Shown here: positions 28,774-37,403 of the stretch, one piece after another
Position numbering within the stretch: the stretch's first letter is position 1
Layout of the letters: each line of letters starts with the position of its first letter
DNA from: Flavobacterium sp. HBTb2-11-1
GTDB lineage: Bacteria; Bacteroidota; Bacteroidia; Flavobacteriales; Flavobacteriaceae
Direction: 5' to 3'
NCBI RefSeq assembly: GCF_009826975.1
Contig: NZ_WUMO01000002.1
Location: forward strand, 372,001-436,000
Length of the DNA: 64,000 nt
Notes under the pieces: model-generated
The model's database searches: none
What the model was told of the DNA's origin: nothing
The model's input: the letters and a program-made list of their open reading frames with translations, nothing else
Made by a program: the position numbers and the translations under genes

Positions 28774-29616
28774 ATGAAGAAAATTCTAGTTCCGTTCTGC
28801 CTGTTTTTAGTAACATTGGCCTATTCTCAGGATGATTTACTAAAGAGCCTTGATTCTACTCAGATAGAAGACAGCTATTCTACAGCAACCTTTAAGGCTC
28901 TACAGCTCGTAACCTTACAGACCACAAAAATGCCAGCTAAAAAAGAGTTTTATTTTGTGGTTTCGCACCGTTTTGGGTCTGTAAAAGATGGTTTTGACAG
29001 TTTTTTTGGACTTGATAATGCTACAACAAAACTGGGAGGAATTTATGGTGTTACAGACTGGCTCTCGGTCAGCCTTTCGAGACATACTTTAAACAAAATG
29101 TATGAGATCGGATTGAAGTACCGCATGGCAAGACAAAATGATAATTTTCCTTTGGATATTGTTGGATATAGCGTTGCAGACATTAATACTTTTTTAGAAA
29201 AAGACCAATATCCAGGCTTAGAATTTAAACATCGCATGACGTACGTGCAACAGCTATTAATATCCAGAAAAGTCAGCGAAAAATTCTCATTGGAATTAGT
29301 GCCATCCTTTATACACAAAAACCTTTACACTCCAGAAATCGAAAGAGACAATCAGTTTTCTTTTGGCGGCGGCGGGCGCTATAAAATCACGAAAAGATTA
29401 TCTGTCAATTTAGAATACATGCACAATTTTGACAAACCTGACTTTTACAAAAATCCATTGTCTGTAGGTCTTGATATAGAAACAGGCGGACACGTATTTC
29501 AATTAATTTTTACCAATTCACAATCCATGAGTGAGAGCGGATACCTAACTAATGCCTCTGGTGACTGGGGCAAAGGAGATTTCTTTTTCGGCTTTAACTT
29601 ATACAGAGTATTCTAA
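28774..29616 (+). CDS. DUF5777 family outer-membrane beta-barrel protein
   Basis: A 280-aa protein with a signal peptide (LVTLAYSQ) and a beta-rich body. It carries the wording of the DUF5777 family: FYFVVSHRFG, FFGLDNATTKLGGIYGVTDW, LSVSLSRH and the C-terminal HVFQLIFTNSQSMSESGYLT, ending in FGFNLYRVF with a terminal Phe typical of barrels. The function of the family is unknown. It is followed by cytochrome c and YceI genes, a combination recurrent in Bacteroidota, suggesting a redox or lipid/quinone-related job at the envelope. Confidence 0.82.
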   Translation: MKKILVPFCLFLVTLAYSQDDLLKSLDSTQIEDSYSTATFKALQLVTLQTTKMPAKKEFYFVVSHRFGSVKDGFDSFFGLDNATTKLGGIYGVTDWLSVSLSRHTLNKMYEIGLKYRMARQNDNFPLDIVGYSVADINTFLEKDQYPGLEFKHRMTYVQQLLISRKVSEKFSLELVPSFIHKNLYTPEIERDNQFSFGGGGRYKITKRLSVNLEYMHNFDKPDFYKNPLSVGLDIETGGHVFQLIFTNSQSMSESGYLTNASGDWGKGDFFFGFNLYRVF

Positions 29617-29634
29617 TAATTAAAACAATAAATC

Positions 29635-30012
29635 ATGAAAAAAACAATCGTACTTACAATTTTAATGGCTGTATTTGCAAGCTGTAGTGATTCTGATACA
29701 ACTCAGGAGATCGAAACACCAACAACTCCAACGAACCCAACGGATCCCACAGGTACAGTTACGTACAATAAAGATGTAAAATCTATTATTGATGCCAATT
29801 GCATAAGCTGCCATTCCAGCGGAAGGTCAGCTAGTTTTAGACCTCTAACTACTTTTGCTCAAGTGAAAGCTGCAGTGGAAAGTGCTGGATTATTAGGCAG
29901 AATTCAACTTCAAAACGGCCAGCAAGGACTTATGCCTCAAGGCGGCAGAATGTCTCAGGCAAATATTGATATCATAGTAAAATGGAACACCGATGGTTTA
30001 AAAGAAAATTGA
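29635..30012 (+). CDS. c-type cytochrome lipoprotein
   Basis: A 125-aa protein with a lipoprotein signal (MAVFASC, Cys about residue 17), a Thr/Pro linker, then a small mono-haem domain with CISCH haem-binding motif (about residue 55) and candidate axial Met in QGLMPQGGRM. It is exported and attached to a membrane, so it should carry electrons at the cell envelope. Its stop lies 6 bases before the YceI start. Partners are unknown. Confidence 0.88.
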   Translation: MKKTIVLTILMAVFASCSDSDTTQEIETPTTPTNPTDPTGTVTYNKDVKSIIDANCISCHSSGRSASFRPLTTFAQVKAAVESAGLLGRIQLQNGQQGLMPQGGRMSQANIDIIVKWNTDGLKEN

Positions 30013-30017
30013 TTGTT

Positions 30018-30572
30018 ATGAAAAAATCATTCATAAATTTCTTTGCATTATTGCTCGTTATAGCCGCAAACACTGGTGGATTTGCACAAAAACTAATTAC
30101 AAAAACAGGGAATATTAAATTTCAAGCTTCCATGCCATCTTATGAAGAAGTTGCTGCCGAAAGCAAATCAGTGTCAGCTGTTTTGGATCAGACAACAGGA
30201 GATTTTGCCAGTCTCGTTCTCATAAAAGGTTTTCGATTTAAAGTAGCGCTGATGGAAGAACACTTTAATGAAAATTATATGGAGTCTGAAAAATTTCCAA
30301 AAGCAACTTTCAAAGGTAAAATAGAAGATTTTGACAGTTCAAAAATTACAGCTTCTCCTAAAAATTTTACATTAAAAGGAGATCTTACCATTCACGGAAA
30401 AACAAAACCAGTCTCAGTAATTGTAAAAATCTCCAAAGCTCAAAATGGAGTTAAAACCATTGGCTCATTTGAAGTAAAACCTGAAGACTTTGCTATTGAA
30501 ATACCGAGTCTTGTAAGAAAGAAAATTGCCGACAAAATCGAGATTGAATACAATTTTTTATTGATTAAATAA
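30018..30572 (+). CDS. YceI-family lipid-binding protein
   Basis: The frame is open from 29982, but the ATG at 30018 (MKKSFINFFALLLVIAANTG) gives the signal peptide and is preferred; the product is 184 aa. YceI features: TGNIKFQASMP, HFNENYMESEKFPKATFKGK, LTIHGKTKPVSVIV, and the final DKIEIEYNFLL. The family folds as a lipocalin-like barrel that binds isoprenoid-type molecules such as polyprenyl or ubiquinone-like lipids. As last gene of the cytochrome/DUF5777 operon it may handle a quinone-like molecule; that is inference. Confidence 0.92.
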   Translation: MKKSFINFFALLLVIAANTGGFAQKLITKTGNIKFQASMPSYEEVAAESKSVSAVLDQTTGDFASLVLIKGFRFKVALMEEHFNENYMESEKFPKATFKGKIEDFDSSKITASPKNFTLKGDLTIHGKTKPVSVIVKISKAQNGVKTIGSFEVKPEDFAIEIPSLVRKKIADKIEIEYNFLLIK

Positions 30573-30629
30573 TCTCCTTTAAGAATCAGCTCTATTCAGA
30601 TTCGAATGAAACATGACGAATGCTCTGTA

Positions 30630-30665
30630 GGCCGGTGTGAACTTATAGCGCCGGTCTCTTTTTTT
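30630..30665 (+). terminator. Terminator after YceI operon
   Basis: GGCCGGTG (30630-30637) pairs with CGCCGGTC (30649-30656), allowing two G-T pairs, followed by a run of Ts. Confidence 0.75.
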
Positions 30666-30686
30666 AAACCTTAAAATCAAATTAAA

Positions 30687-31091
30687 ATGATCTGCAGAAA
30701 TTACATTGTTACCGGAGAAGATGTAAATGATTATATGGTTATGGAAGATACCGCATACATTTCATATACCCTCCGATTGTTATATCATTTTTTGTTCAAT
30801 AACGGATTTTCAAAAGAAAAACTCAACTATATGCATTTAGATTTACAAGAAGGAAATCATGAGTTAGTCTGCCATAAAGATTTGATGTTTACCCAATCTT
30901 TTTTAGTTGAAATGAAATATTGCCATATACAAGACAATATCAATTTCAAAAGTTGCTTTTTTGACTCAAAGAATGAATGTTGTGCAGAAGTTATAAAAGA
31001 AGTAAAATGGTTTGATCCTATCAGTAAAGAAGTTATCAGAACTCCAAAAAATATTCTCAAGCAATTCCACTATAAAAATATTTCTGCTTAA
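30687..31091 (+). CDS. Thioesterase-like (hot-dog fold) protein
   Basis: A 134-aa protein with no signal peptide. Its layout suggests a 4-hydroxybenzoyl-CoA-thioesterase-like hot-dog fold: a long helix (MEDTAYISYTLRLLYHFLF), a strand (LVCHKDLMFTQSFLVEMKY), then FKSCFFDSKNECCAEVIKEV and KWFDPISKEVIRTPKNI. The 'FF.SKNECCAEV..EV.WFD' stretch is what I associate with flavobacterial acyl-CoA thioesterases. The catalytic Asp/Glu is not obvious. It stands alone between two terminators or regulators. Moderate confidence only. Confidence 0.6.
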   Translation: MICRNYIVTGEDVNDYMVMEDTAYISYTLRLLYHFLFNNGFSKEKLNYMHLDLQEGNHELVCHKDLMFTQSFLVEMKYCHIQDNINFKSCFFDSKNECCAEVIKEVKWFDPISKEVIRTPKNILKQFHYKNISA

Positions 31092-31127
31092 TTAAAAAAT
31101 ATTTGCCGTGTAATCAAACTTTGCATA

Positions 31128-31493
31128 TCACGGCTTTAAATCTAAACGTTTCGAAATAAGCTCCCTTAAACGCGCCTCATGTTCATCTCCCCAATTTCCG
31201 ATAGCCGAAATTACTGGAATTAGTGTTTTTCCAAAATCAGTGAGACTATATTCAACTTTGGGAGGCACAACAGGGAAAATAACTTTTGAAACCAATTCAT
31301 GCTCCTCTAATTCTTTCAACTGAATATTTAAAACCCTGCGTGAAGCGTCTGGTATTTTACGTTGCAATTCACTTGGCCTTTTATGGCCTTCATTGATAAA
31401 CCAAAGCAAACGTATCTTCCATTTGCCGTAAAGCACTTCCCCTATTAGGTCAAGTCCACAATTCAGGTTCGGGATTATTTTTCTTTCATACAT
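31128..31493 (-). CDS. HxlR-family transcriptional regulator
   Basis: A 121-aa winged-helix protein. It has the family's signature CGLDLIGEVLYGKWKIRLLW, then RPSELQRKIPDASRRVLN, LKELEEHELVSKVIFPVVPP and KVEYSLTDFGKTLIPVI. The Cys near residue 12 is the redox or electrophile-sensing Cys in characterised members. It is divergent from an SDR gene with 134 bases between, the usual layout for a regulator controlling an adjacent oxidoreductase. Confidence 0.94.
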   Translation of the reverse strand: MYERKIIPNLNCGLDLIGEVLYGKWKIRLLWFINEGHKRPSELQRKIPDASRRVLNIQLKELEEHELVSKVIFPVVPPKVEYSLTDFGKTLIPVISAIGNWGDEHEARLRELISKRLDLKP

Positions 31494-31527
31494 ATACCAA
31501 AAGTAAGCCTATGTACCGATTTATGCA

Positions 31528-31550
31528 ATAGGGGAAAAATTTGTCCCTAT
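31528..31550. promoter_or_regulatory. Operator candidate between HxlR regulator and SDR
   Basis: ATAGGG (31528-31533) and CCCTAT (31545-31550) form an inverted repeat with an AT-rich 11-base centre, within the divergent promoter region. A likely HxlR-type binding site; not proven. Confidence 0.5.
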
Positions 31551-31627
31551 CTGAATCGTAATTCCGTACTTGTGAAAAAGTTACATACTTCTGAAATTTG
31601 TACAAAAGAAATTTAAATCGAATTAAG

Positions 31628-32410
31628 ATGGATTATCAAAATGAATTATCAGGCAAAATTGCTTTAGTCACAGGAGGCACCAAAGGAGCTGGACGAGCAA
31701 TCGCAGAAAGACTTTTGCAAGCTGGCGCAACGGTTATTATTACTGCAAGAAACACACCCGAAAAAGAAAACAGCAAACTGCATTTCATTCCTTCGGATTT
31801 AAGTAAGGCAGAGGGAACCCAAAAAGTAATCAATGAAATACTGTCAACTTACGGAAGACTGGACATTCTTGTGAACAATCTTGGCTCTTCTGTAACGCCT
31901 GCTGGTGGCTTCGCAGCATTAAGTGATGAAGACTGGGAATCAACTCTGCAGGCTAATCTGCTTGCTCCTGTTAGATTGGACAGAGGATTTTTACCACAAA
32001 TGATAGAGCGAAAAAGCGGTGTTATCATTCACATAGCATCTATTCAAGGCAAACTCCCTCTCTTTGATTCTACTTTGCCTTATGCGGCAGCAAAAGCAGG
32101 ATTAATTAATTACAGCAAGAGTTTATCAAATGAAGTTACACCAAAGGGTGTTCGCGTGCTGGCTGTATCGCCAGGATGGATAAATACAACAGCATCAACA
32201 GCGTGGCTAGGTGAAATTGCGAGAAATTCTAATATTACTGTAGAAGAAGCCCAGCAAGGAGTCATGAATGCATTAGGTGGGATTCCGTACGGCAGACCCG
32301 CAGAGCCAGAAGAAGTAGCAGAATTAGTCGGTTTTCTTGTTTCACCAAGAGCCAGCTATCTGACAGGAACAGAATTTGTAATCGATGGCGGCACCGTGCC
32401 AACAATTTAA
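31628..32410 (+). CDS. Short-chain dehydrogenase/reductase, HxlR-linked
   Basis: The ATG at 31628 (MDYQNELSGKIALVTGG) is chosen over 31598, which only adds ten untypical residues; the product is 260 aa. Classical SDR features: TGGTKGAG nucleotide-binding loop, NNLGS, catalytic Ser in IIHIASIQG, YAAAK (Tyr and Lys), and the GTEFVIDGG end. It uses NAD(P)(H); the substrate is unknown. It is divergent from the HxlR regulator and followed by a SnoaL-like gene, a grouping typical of xenobiotic or electrophile-induced loci. Confidence 0.94.
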   Translation: MDYQNELSGKIALVTGGTKGAGRAIAERLLQAGATVIITARNTPEKENSKLHFIPSDLSKAEGTQKVINEILSTYGRLDILVNNLGSSVTPAGGFAALSDEDWESTLQANLLAPVRLDRGFLPQMIERKSGVIIHIASIQGKLPLFDSTLPYAAAKAGLINYSKSLSNEVTPKGVRVLAVSPGWINTTASTAWLGEIARNSNITVEEAQQGVMNALGGIPYGRPAEPEEVAELVGFLVSPRASYLTGTEFVIDGGTVPTI

Positions 32411-32429
32411 TAATCTTAAAACAATAGAA

Positions 32430-32753
32430 ATGAACTTGCCAAAAATAATAGAAGACTTAGTTAATGCACAGAACAGCTTTGATAGCGTTTCTTATGCCAA
32501 TTGTTTTTCCGAAAATGCGGTGGTATTTGATGAAGGTAAAACACATAACGGAAGACCTGAGATCTTGGATTGGATTGAAGAATCAAACCAAAAATACAAA
32601 TCAGTGATGAAACCTCTTGAGTGCGCTGAAAACGGGACTGGAATTGTCTTATCAGCAGAGTGCTCCGGTACGTTTCCAGGAAGTCCGATTACATTAAAAT
32701 TTCATTTTGATATTGCTGATGGATACATTCAGTCTTTAAAAGTAACAGGATAA
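32430..32753 (+). CDS. SnoaL/NTF2-like small protein
   Basis: From the ATG at 32430 (MNLPKIIEDLVNAQNSFDSV) the product is 107 aa; the longer in-frame start at 32385 would overlap the SDR. The pattern of helix, FSENAVVFDEG, N-G-RPEILDWI, and terminal HFDIADGYIQSLKVTG fits the NTF2-like alpha/beta barrel of SnoaL-type nuclear-transport-factor families. It probably binds or converts a small molecule in the same pathway as the SDR. Confidence 0.85.
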   Translation: MNLPKIIEDLVNAQNSFDSVSYANCFSENAVVFDEGKTHNGRPEILDWIEESNQKYKSVMKPLECAENGTGIVLSAECSGTFPGSPITLKFHFDIADGYIQSLKVTG

Positions 32754-32787
32754 GAACTAAGAAGCGATTGATTTGCAGAAATCATTA

Positions 32788-32833
32788 AATAACAAAGCGC
32801 CAGTTTTCAGAAGAAAATCGGCGCTTTGTTATT
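32788..32833. terminator. Bidirectional terminator hairpin
   Basis: AATAACAAAGCGCC (32788-32801) and GGCGCTTTGTTATT (32820-32833) are a perfect 14-base inverted repeat between convergent genes. T-tracts are weak, but the stem is strong. Confidence 0.65.
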
Positions 32834-32852
32834 CACGCAAAATTTTGCTGTT

Positions 32853-33344
32853 TTAAGGTTTTATTTTATTAATTAATTGCTGTTTTCTAAACTGAAAAAT
32901 TGAACCGACAGCAAAGAACAGCAATAAGACAAGAAGCGTATTGCCAATTACAGGATCTTTGATATCCTTCGCTAGCGGATGCCCTAATGGAATTCTAGTA
33001 AAAGTTTCATTAACAGTTGGAACCAGAGATAGAAAAAAACTAAAAGACAACCAGAAGTTCTCAAAATAACGGGCTCTGGCGCTGTTTTTTCTTTTCGAAT
33101 TAAGGAAATAGGCGCCCAATATCAAAAAGATTATAAAAATAGAAAAGGCATGCCCTGGATTAAATCCGCCGTGTTTGGAGATCCCCAATGAAGTTAATGA
33201 GGTGACGATTGTTCCGTAAAAATATATTTTGCCGGATAATGTGTTCAAATTAATTTTACCATATCTGATAAAATCTGCCACTGCAGCTACGACTGCGGCA
33301 ACACCTACGATTGTGTGAAAAATTCCTAAATTTGACAATCCCAT
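32853..33344 (-). CDS. Four-helix membrane protein, function unknown
   Basis: A 163-aa hydrophobic protein with about four membrane segments (FHTIVGVAAVVAAVADFI, YFYGTIVTSLTSLGI, AFSIFIIFLILGAYFL, NTLLVLLLFFAVGSIF). A His/Gly-rich SKHGGFNPGHAF loop lies before the third helix. I do not recognise the family with certainty. It lies downstream of the AraC regulator on the same strand, with a perfect inverted repeat (33409-33435) ahead of it, so it is a plausible target of that regulator. Confidence 0.7.
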   Translation of the reverse strand: MGLSNLGIFHTIVGVAAVVAAVADFIRYGKINLNTLSGKIYFYGTIVTSLTSLGISKHGGFNPGHAFSIFIIFLILGAYFLNSKRKNSARARYFENFWLSFSFFLSLVPTVNETFTRIPLGHPLAKDIKDPVIGNTLLVLLLFFAVGSIFQFRKQQLINKIKP

Positions 33345-33408
33345 TTTTTATGTTTTAAATTTGTTTGAAAATACACAGCAAATTTCAGACAGATCAAAAG
33401 GAATGTTT

Positions 33409-33435
33409 TTGCCAAATAGTCCAATTATTTGGCAA
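33409..33435. promoter_or_regulatory. Perfect inverted repeat upstream of the membrane-protein gene
   Basis: TTGCCAAATA (33409-33418), 7 bases, TATTTGGCAA (33426-33435). It stands 65 bases before the start of the membrane-protein gene and has no T-tract, so it looks like an operator rather than a terminator. Confidence 0.55.
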
Positions 33436-33443
33436 TTTGGTTC

Positions 33444-33475
33444 AAAAAAAAACATCTTAGATAAATCCTAAGATG
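33444..33475 (-). terminator. Terminator of the AraC-family gene
   Basis: Read on the minus strand: CATCTTAG, loop GATTTAT, CTAAGATG, followed by nine Ts (33444-33452). Confidence 0.85.
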
Positions 33476-33500
33476 CTTAAAATTTTAAAAAAAATATATT

Positions 33501-34364
33501 CTACAATTGCTGACTATTGTTTAGTTTCTGCCGATAATTTGTTGGACTGACATGGTATTTGCTAGTAAAGCTTTTTGTAAAATTCGCCAAGTCATTAAAT
33601 CCACAGTCAAAAGCTATTTCAGTAATACGCTGATCAGAAATCTGAAGTAATTCGGCGGCTTTTTCCAGCTTTTTCACTTTAATATAATTGGCTGGAGTAT
33701 CATGGTATATTTTTGCAAATTCACGCTTGAATGATGATACACTCAAATTATTTTGCTGCGCTAGTTCTTCGATAGTGAGCTGTGAAAATAAGTTTGCTTC
33801 TATGATTTGCTTGAAAGTATAAGTCGCAGGAGAAAAAAGCTGTGATAATATGAGCTGGATTGATTCTGAATTTTGTGTTTGGGACAACAGAAGTATAATT
33901 TCTTTTACCTTCAGCACCAAAATATCCTCGCTGATCAGAGATGGATTTTCAAAATAAAACAATAAACCTTCAATATACTTTTGAATCAAAAAATCACTGT
34001 TTATTATTTCACTTGATTTATTGGATATTGCATTCTTAGGTTTTTGAAGCAGCTGCGGGAGCTCCCTTTCGTATATTTTTTTTAATATCTCAGGATAAAA
34101 CGTTACGATTACAATTTCACAATTGCCGTTTTGATTTGAATTACGCATCTGCTTCCCGGAATCTATACAATTCAGCAATAGCGAATACTCGGTTGCAACC
34201 TTTACTTGCTCATCATCGAACTGATAAGAAATCTCTCCAGCTTTAACATATAAAAAACAAGCCTGTTCCGTTACTGGAAAATCAAATTTAAACGGCGGCG
34301 CTAATTCGATTTTCTGAATTAGCGTTTTGCCATATAGATCGTGTTTTTTATAGTCGGTTATCAT
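33501..34364 (-). CDS. AraC-family transcriptional regulator
   Basis: A 287-aa protein. The N-terminal about 180 residues form a cupin-like sensor domain (PFKFDFPVTEQACFLYVKAG). The C-terminal about 95 residues are the AraC double helix-turn-helix (LTIEELAQQNNLSVSSFKRE, EKAAELLQISDQRITEIAFD, CGFNDLANFTKSF). No membrane segment. The membrane-protein gene downstream and its inverted repeat are the likely targets; the ligand is unknown. Confidence 0.94.
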   Translation of the reverse strand: MITDYKKHDLYGKTLIQKIELAPPFKFDFPVTEQACFLYVKAGEISYQFDDEQVKVATEYSLLLNCIDSGKQMRNSNQNGNCEIVIVTFYPEILKKIYERELPQLLQKPKNAISNKSSEIINSDFLIQKYIEGLLFYFENPSLISEDILVLKVKEIILLLSQTQNSESIQLILSQLFSPATYTFKQIIEANLFSQLTIEELAQQNNLSVSSFKREFAKIYHDTPANYIKVKKLEKAAELLQISDQRITEIAFDCGFNDLANFTKSFTSKYHVSPTNYRQKLNNSQQL

Positions 34365-34556
34365 GAATTTTATTTTCCCCTTTACACTGATATTTAAATA
34401 CCGGCTGCACCCTTTTCAGAGTTATTCTCATTAACTGATAACAAAAGTAGTAAAAAGCACCTTCAAGTTTCAATACGAAAACGACATTATAACTTTTATC
34501 GATCTTAAAATATTTTGTTCCATTTTTCCTTCTATGCTGCCAATTTCTTCAACCTA

Positions 34557-35651
34557 TCATTTAGTTTTCTTTTCTACTACAAAAACTGACTCTGCGTATG
34601 CATTTTTTGTTCCATCTGTGAGATTATTGGCTACGCCGTTTATCCACAATTTTGCTACATATCGATCTGAATCATTTTCTTCATATCCAGCTATGTAAAT
34701 GTTATTATTGTATACCATAACCGCATTGGCATCTGCATTATTTGCTCCATCTGTAATACTTGTTGCCTTGCCGTTTATCCATAATTTTAGTACACTTTTT
34801 TGGTTAATGCTCTCGTTTCCTACCACATAAACATTTCCTTTTTGAACAAATACAGAAGATGCAACAGAATAATTTGTGCCGTCAGAAAGGTTTTGGACTT
34901 TCCCATTTTTCCATAACTTAGCGATATATTTATCGTTTTCAATTTCATAGCCCGCAACATACACGTTGCCATTTTCTACAAATACAGAAAGTGCATATGC
35001 ATTATTGAGACCGTTTGTAAGGCTTTGTGGCGTTCCATTTTTCCAAACTTTTGCCACGCTTTTACTGCCATTATTTTCATTTCCGCAGATGTACACATTT
35101 CCTTTATCAACATAAAATGAGTTGCCATCTGTATCATTTTTCCCATCTGTAATATTAGAAGAAACGCCATTTTTCCAAACTTTTACAATATAATGAGAAT
35201 CTCCAAACTGTTCTCCTAAAATGTAAATCGTCTTATCGTCGACTATTATCGATTGAATGTGAGCCGTTTTTTTGCCATCGGTTAATTTTTGAATTTTCCC
35301 GTTTTTCCAAATTGCGGCTACATATTCTTCGCCAGACATAATAGAACCTCCAACATATATATCATTGTTATGCACAAAAACCGAATTTGCATCAGAATAA
35401 TGTTCTTTCTCTTCTAAGTCTATGTTTTTTCCATTTTTCCATAATTTCGCAACGTGTTTCATGCCCACTTCATCTGCAATTTCTTCTATAGAACTTTCAA
35501 ACTTGCTGTCATTATATTCGTATCCAGCAATATAAATATCGACCTCATTCGAAGTTTTGTCTTTTGCAATTGGAATTTTGCTCGTATTACAGCTTAAAAA
35601 AAGTGTCGCAAATAAAGCGGTTATTATAATTTGTATATGATTTAGATTCAT
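34557..35651 (-). CDS. Seven-repeat beta-propeller-like lipoprotein
   Basis: A 364-aa protein with a lipoprotein signal (ATLFLSC, Cys about residue 21). The rest is seven tandem repeats of about 46 aa. Each carries a strand like 'SVFV..GNVYVAGYE', then 'IAKLW[KI]NG', then '..LTDG.NN..A'. Seven W[KI]NG copies suggest a seven-bladed propeller with an exposed binding face. No catalytic motif is visible. Repeats are well conserved, so copy number may vary between strains. Likely surface or periplasmic; the role is unknown. Confidence 0.85.
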   Translation of the reverse strand: MNLNHIQIIITALFATLFLSCNTSKIPIAKDKTSNEVDIYIAGYEYNDSKFESSIEEIADEVGMKHVAKLWKNGKNIDLEEKEHYSDANSVFVHNNDIYVGGSIMSGEEYVAAIWKNGKIQKLTDGKKTAHIQSIIVDDKTIYILGEQFGDSHYIVKVWKNGVSSNITDGKNDTDGNSFYVDKGNVYICGNENNGSKSVAKVWKNGTPQSLTNGLNNAYALSVFVENGNVYVAGYEIENDKYIAKLWKNGKVQNLSDGTNYSVASSVFVQKGNVYVVGNESINQKSVLKLWINGKATSITDGANNADANAVMVYNNNIYIAGYEENDSDRYVAKLWINGVANNLTDGTKNAYAESVFVVEKKTK

Positions 35652-35671
35652 TCTTTATTTGATTTAAATAA

Positions 35672-36829
35672 CTATTTTACAAATATTCCTGATAAAAGCA
35701 AATTTTCGTCAAAAACTAGCGATACTTCGTATGATGCATTTTTGATGATGATGTAATTTGCAAAACGTAATTCACCTTCATTCTTTATCGTTTTTACAAT
35801 TGTTTTTTTATCCAGTATTTTTAATGCATCTTCAAATTTCATTCCTGCTTTTAGACCATTTTCAAATGAGATTTCAACTTTTTTCAAATCATTTAGCAAA
35901 TAGCTTTTCATACTGTTTGCTTTTTTATTTTCAAGATCTTTCGGATTGACTTTAAAATAGAAGTAGAAATCATGATATTCATCCTGATACATAATCTGAT
36001 TCATTTCTCCAGAACTGCCATTAATTTCTTCTATCCGCTCAAAATTTTTGCTGATTGGAGATTTCAAAAAATCCTCTTCGCTTGATTTTCCAACGATTAG
36101 AGTGTTTAAATGCCAATTTCTATCGATTTTTACAACTGGTTTGTTTTGAACATCTTCAGGTTTGGTACTATTTTTAATTAATTCTTTGGTATATTTTTCG
36201 TTATCGCAACCTCCAAAATCGATTAATCCATTAAAGATGTCCCAATAGCAAGTTTTGGATAAATTTGTGCTGTTTAAAATAATAAGCCGGTCATAATCTG
36301 GCGCGAAGAAAATGTATTTGTTTTCTTCTTTTACATTCCAATATAAACCATTATCTGTATTTGGATTTTTTGTACCCTTGCCGTATTGCAGCTCTATTTT
36401 CTTTAAGATTTCCGATTTCAAATTCGGATCTTCTATTGCTATCCTTACTCCGTAAATATTACTTTCTGCTTTAAAATTCCTTAAAGCATTCTTTAATTCG
36501 TTTCCGTTTTTAATTCTCTCTAAATCAATGTGAGCACCACCAAATCTTGAAATGCTATCTGTTCTAAGTTTTTCTGAGTTTATTTGAAAAATAATTTTTT
36601 GCTCATTCAGATCGATTCCATCAAAAGTATACTTTTGAGATTTTTCTACTTCAGCAAATAAACAAAACGGATACTCAACCGTTTCAACGCCAACAAGTAA
36701 ACTATCATTAAATTCTATCAGATTTATTAAAGGTTCATCCAATTTTAGTTTTGATAAATCTATTTTTTCTGGTTTAGTGCAGGAAATCATAAATGGTAAA
36801 ATGGCAAGTAAAAATAAATGTATTTTCAT
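35672..36829 (-). CDS. Lipoprotein of unknown function
   Basis: The frame is open to 36862, but the ATG at 36829 (MKIHLFLLAILPFMISCTKP) gives a clean lipoprotein signal and is preferred; the product is 385 aa. The mature part is acidic and Lys-rich with no motif I recognise (INLIEFNDSLLVGVETVEYP, GKSSEEDFLKSPISKNFERI). It is 20 bases downstream of... the propeller gene follows it on the same strand, so the two lipoproteins are probably co-transcribed. No assigned function. Confidence 0.75.
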   Translation of the reverse strand: MKIHLFLLAILPFMISCTKPEKIDLSKLKLDEPLINLIEFNDSLLVGVETVEYPFCLFAEVEKSQKYTFDGIDLNEQKIIFQINSEKLRTDSISRFGGAHIDLERIKNGNELKNALRNFKAESNIYGVRIAIEDPNLKSEILKKIELQYGKGTKNPNTDNGLYWNVKEENKYIFFAPDYDRLIILNSTNLSKTCYWDIFNGLIDFGGCDNEKYTKELIKNSTKPEDVQNKPVVKIDRNWHLNTLIVGKSSEEDFLKSPISKNFERIEEINGSSGEMNQIMYQDEYHDFYFYFKVNPKDLENKKANSMKSYLLNDLKKVEISFENGLKAGMKFEDALKILDKKTIVKTIKNEGELRFANYIIIKNASYEVSLVFDENLLLSGIFVK

Positions 36830-36862
36830 AAACAAATTATAAAGTATAAGAATCAATATCAA

Positions 36863-37403
36863 TCAAAATATTCAAGAAAATCAGAATTTAAAACTGCATC
36901 CAAAACAACAAAGTGTCAAAATTAGATCTTTTATTGCTTTTGTTAAGATGTTTTGTTTTATCCTTTATTTTGAATTTCGTAATTCTAGTGTAAAATACTC
37001 AGGTTTCATAGCTGTATTTTTATTACGATTAAATTATACGTAAACTAAATCTCACTACAAATTTTCAAAAAAAGATAAAGAGAATTGAAGCAGATATAAA
37101 TTAGCCAGAAACAATTCGATATTTGTAAAGAACTTTTATAAATGCGTATTCTTAACCAATTAAACTTCGAATTTCCAAATATTATGTCTAAAGAAGTTTC
37201 AATTATTCTTCAGATTGTAACATCCGTACCTAAGCCTACAATTACACTTTTCCTCTAGTGCAATGGCCTATTTTTCAGCTTTCTATAGAGTTTCAATATT
37301 AATTTGATTCGGGCATATTATATAAATCCAAAATATAATCCTGTAAAATCGCCATTACCTGCTTTGCTACTTTTAGCTTATTTAAAAATATAAAAATCAA
37401 ACA
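36863..37403. other. Intergenic region, nothing recognised
   Basis: 540 AT-rich bases between divergent genes (lipoprotein and the Tat-exported SDR). It must contain promoters in both directions; no exact TTTG/TAnnTTTG pair, gene or strong hairpin was found by eye. Confidence 0.4.

Noticed and set aside
30594..30665. Possible small RNA or riboswitch after YceI
   Set aside because: The structure is a simple stem with T-run, fully explained as a terminator.
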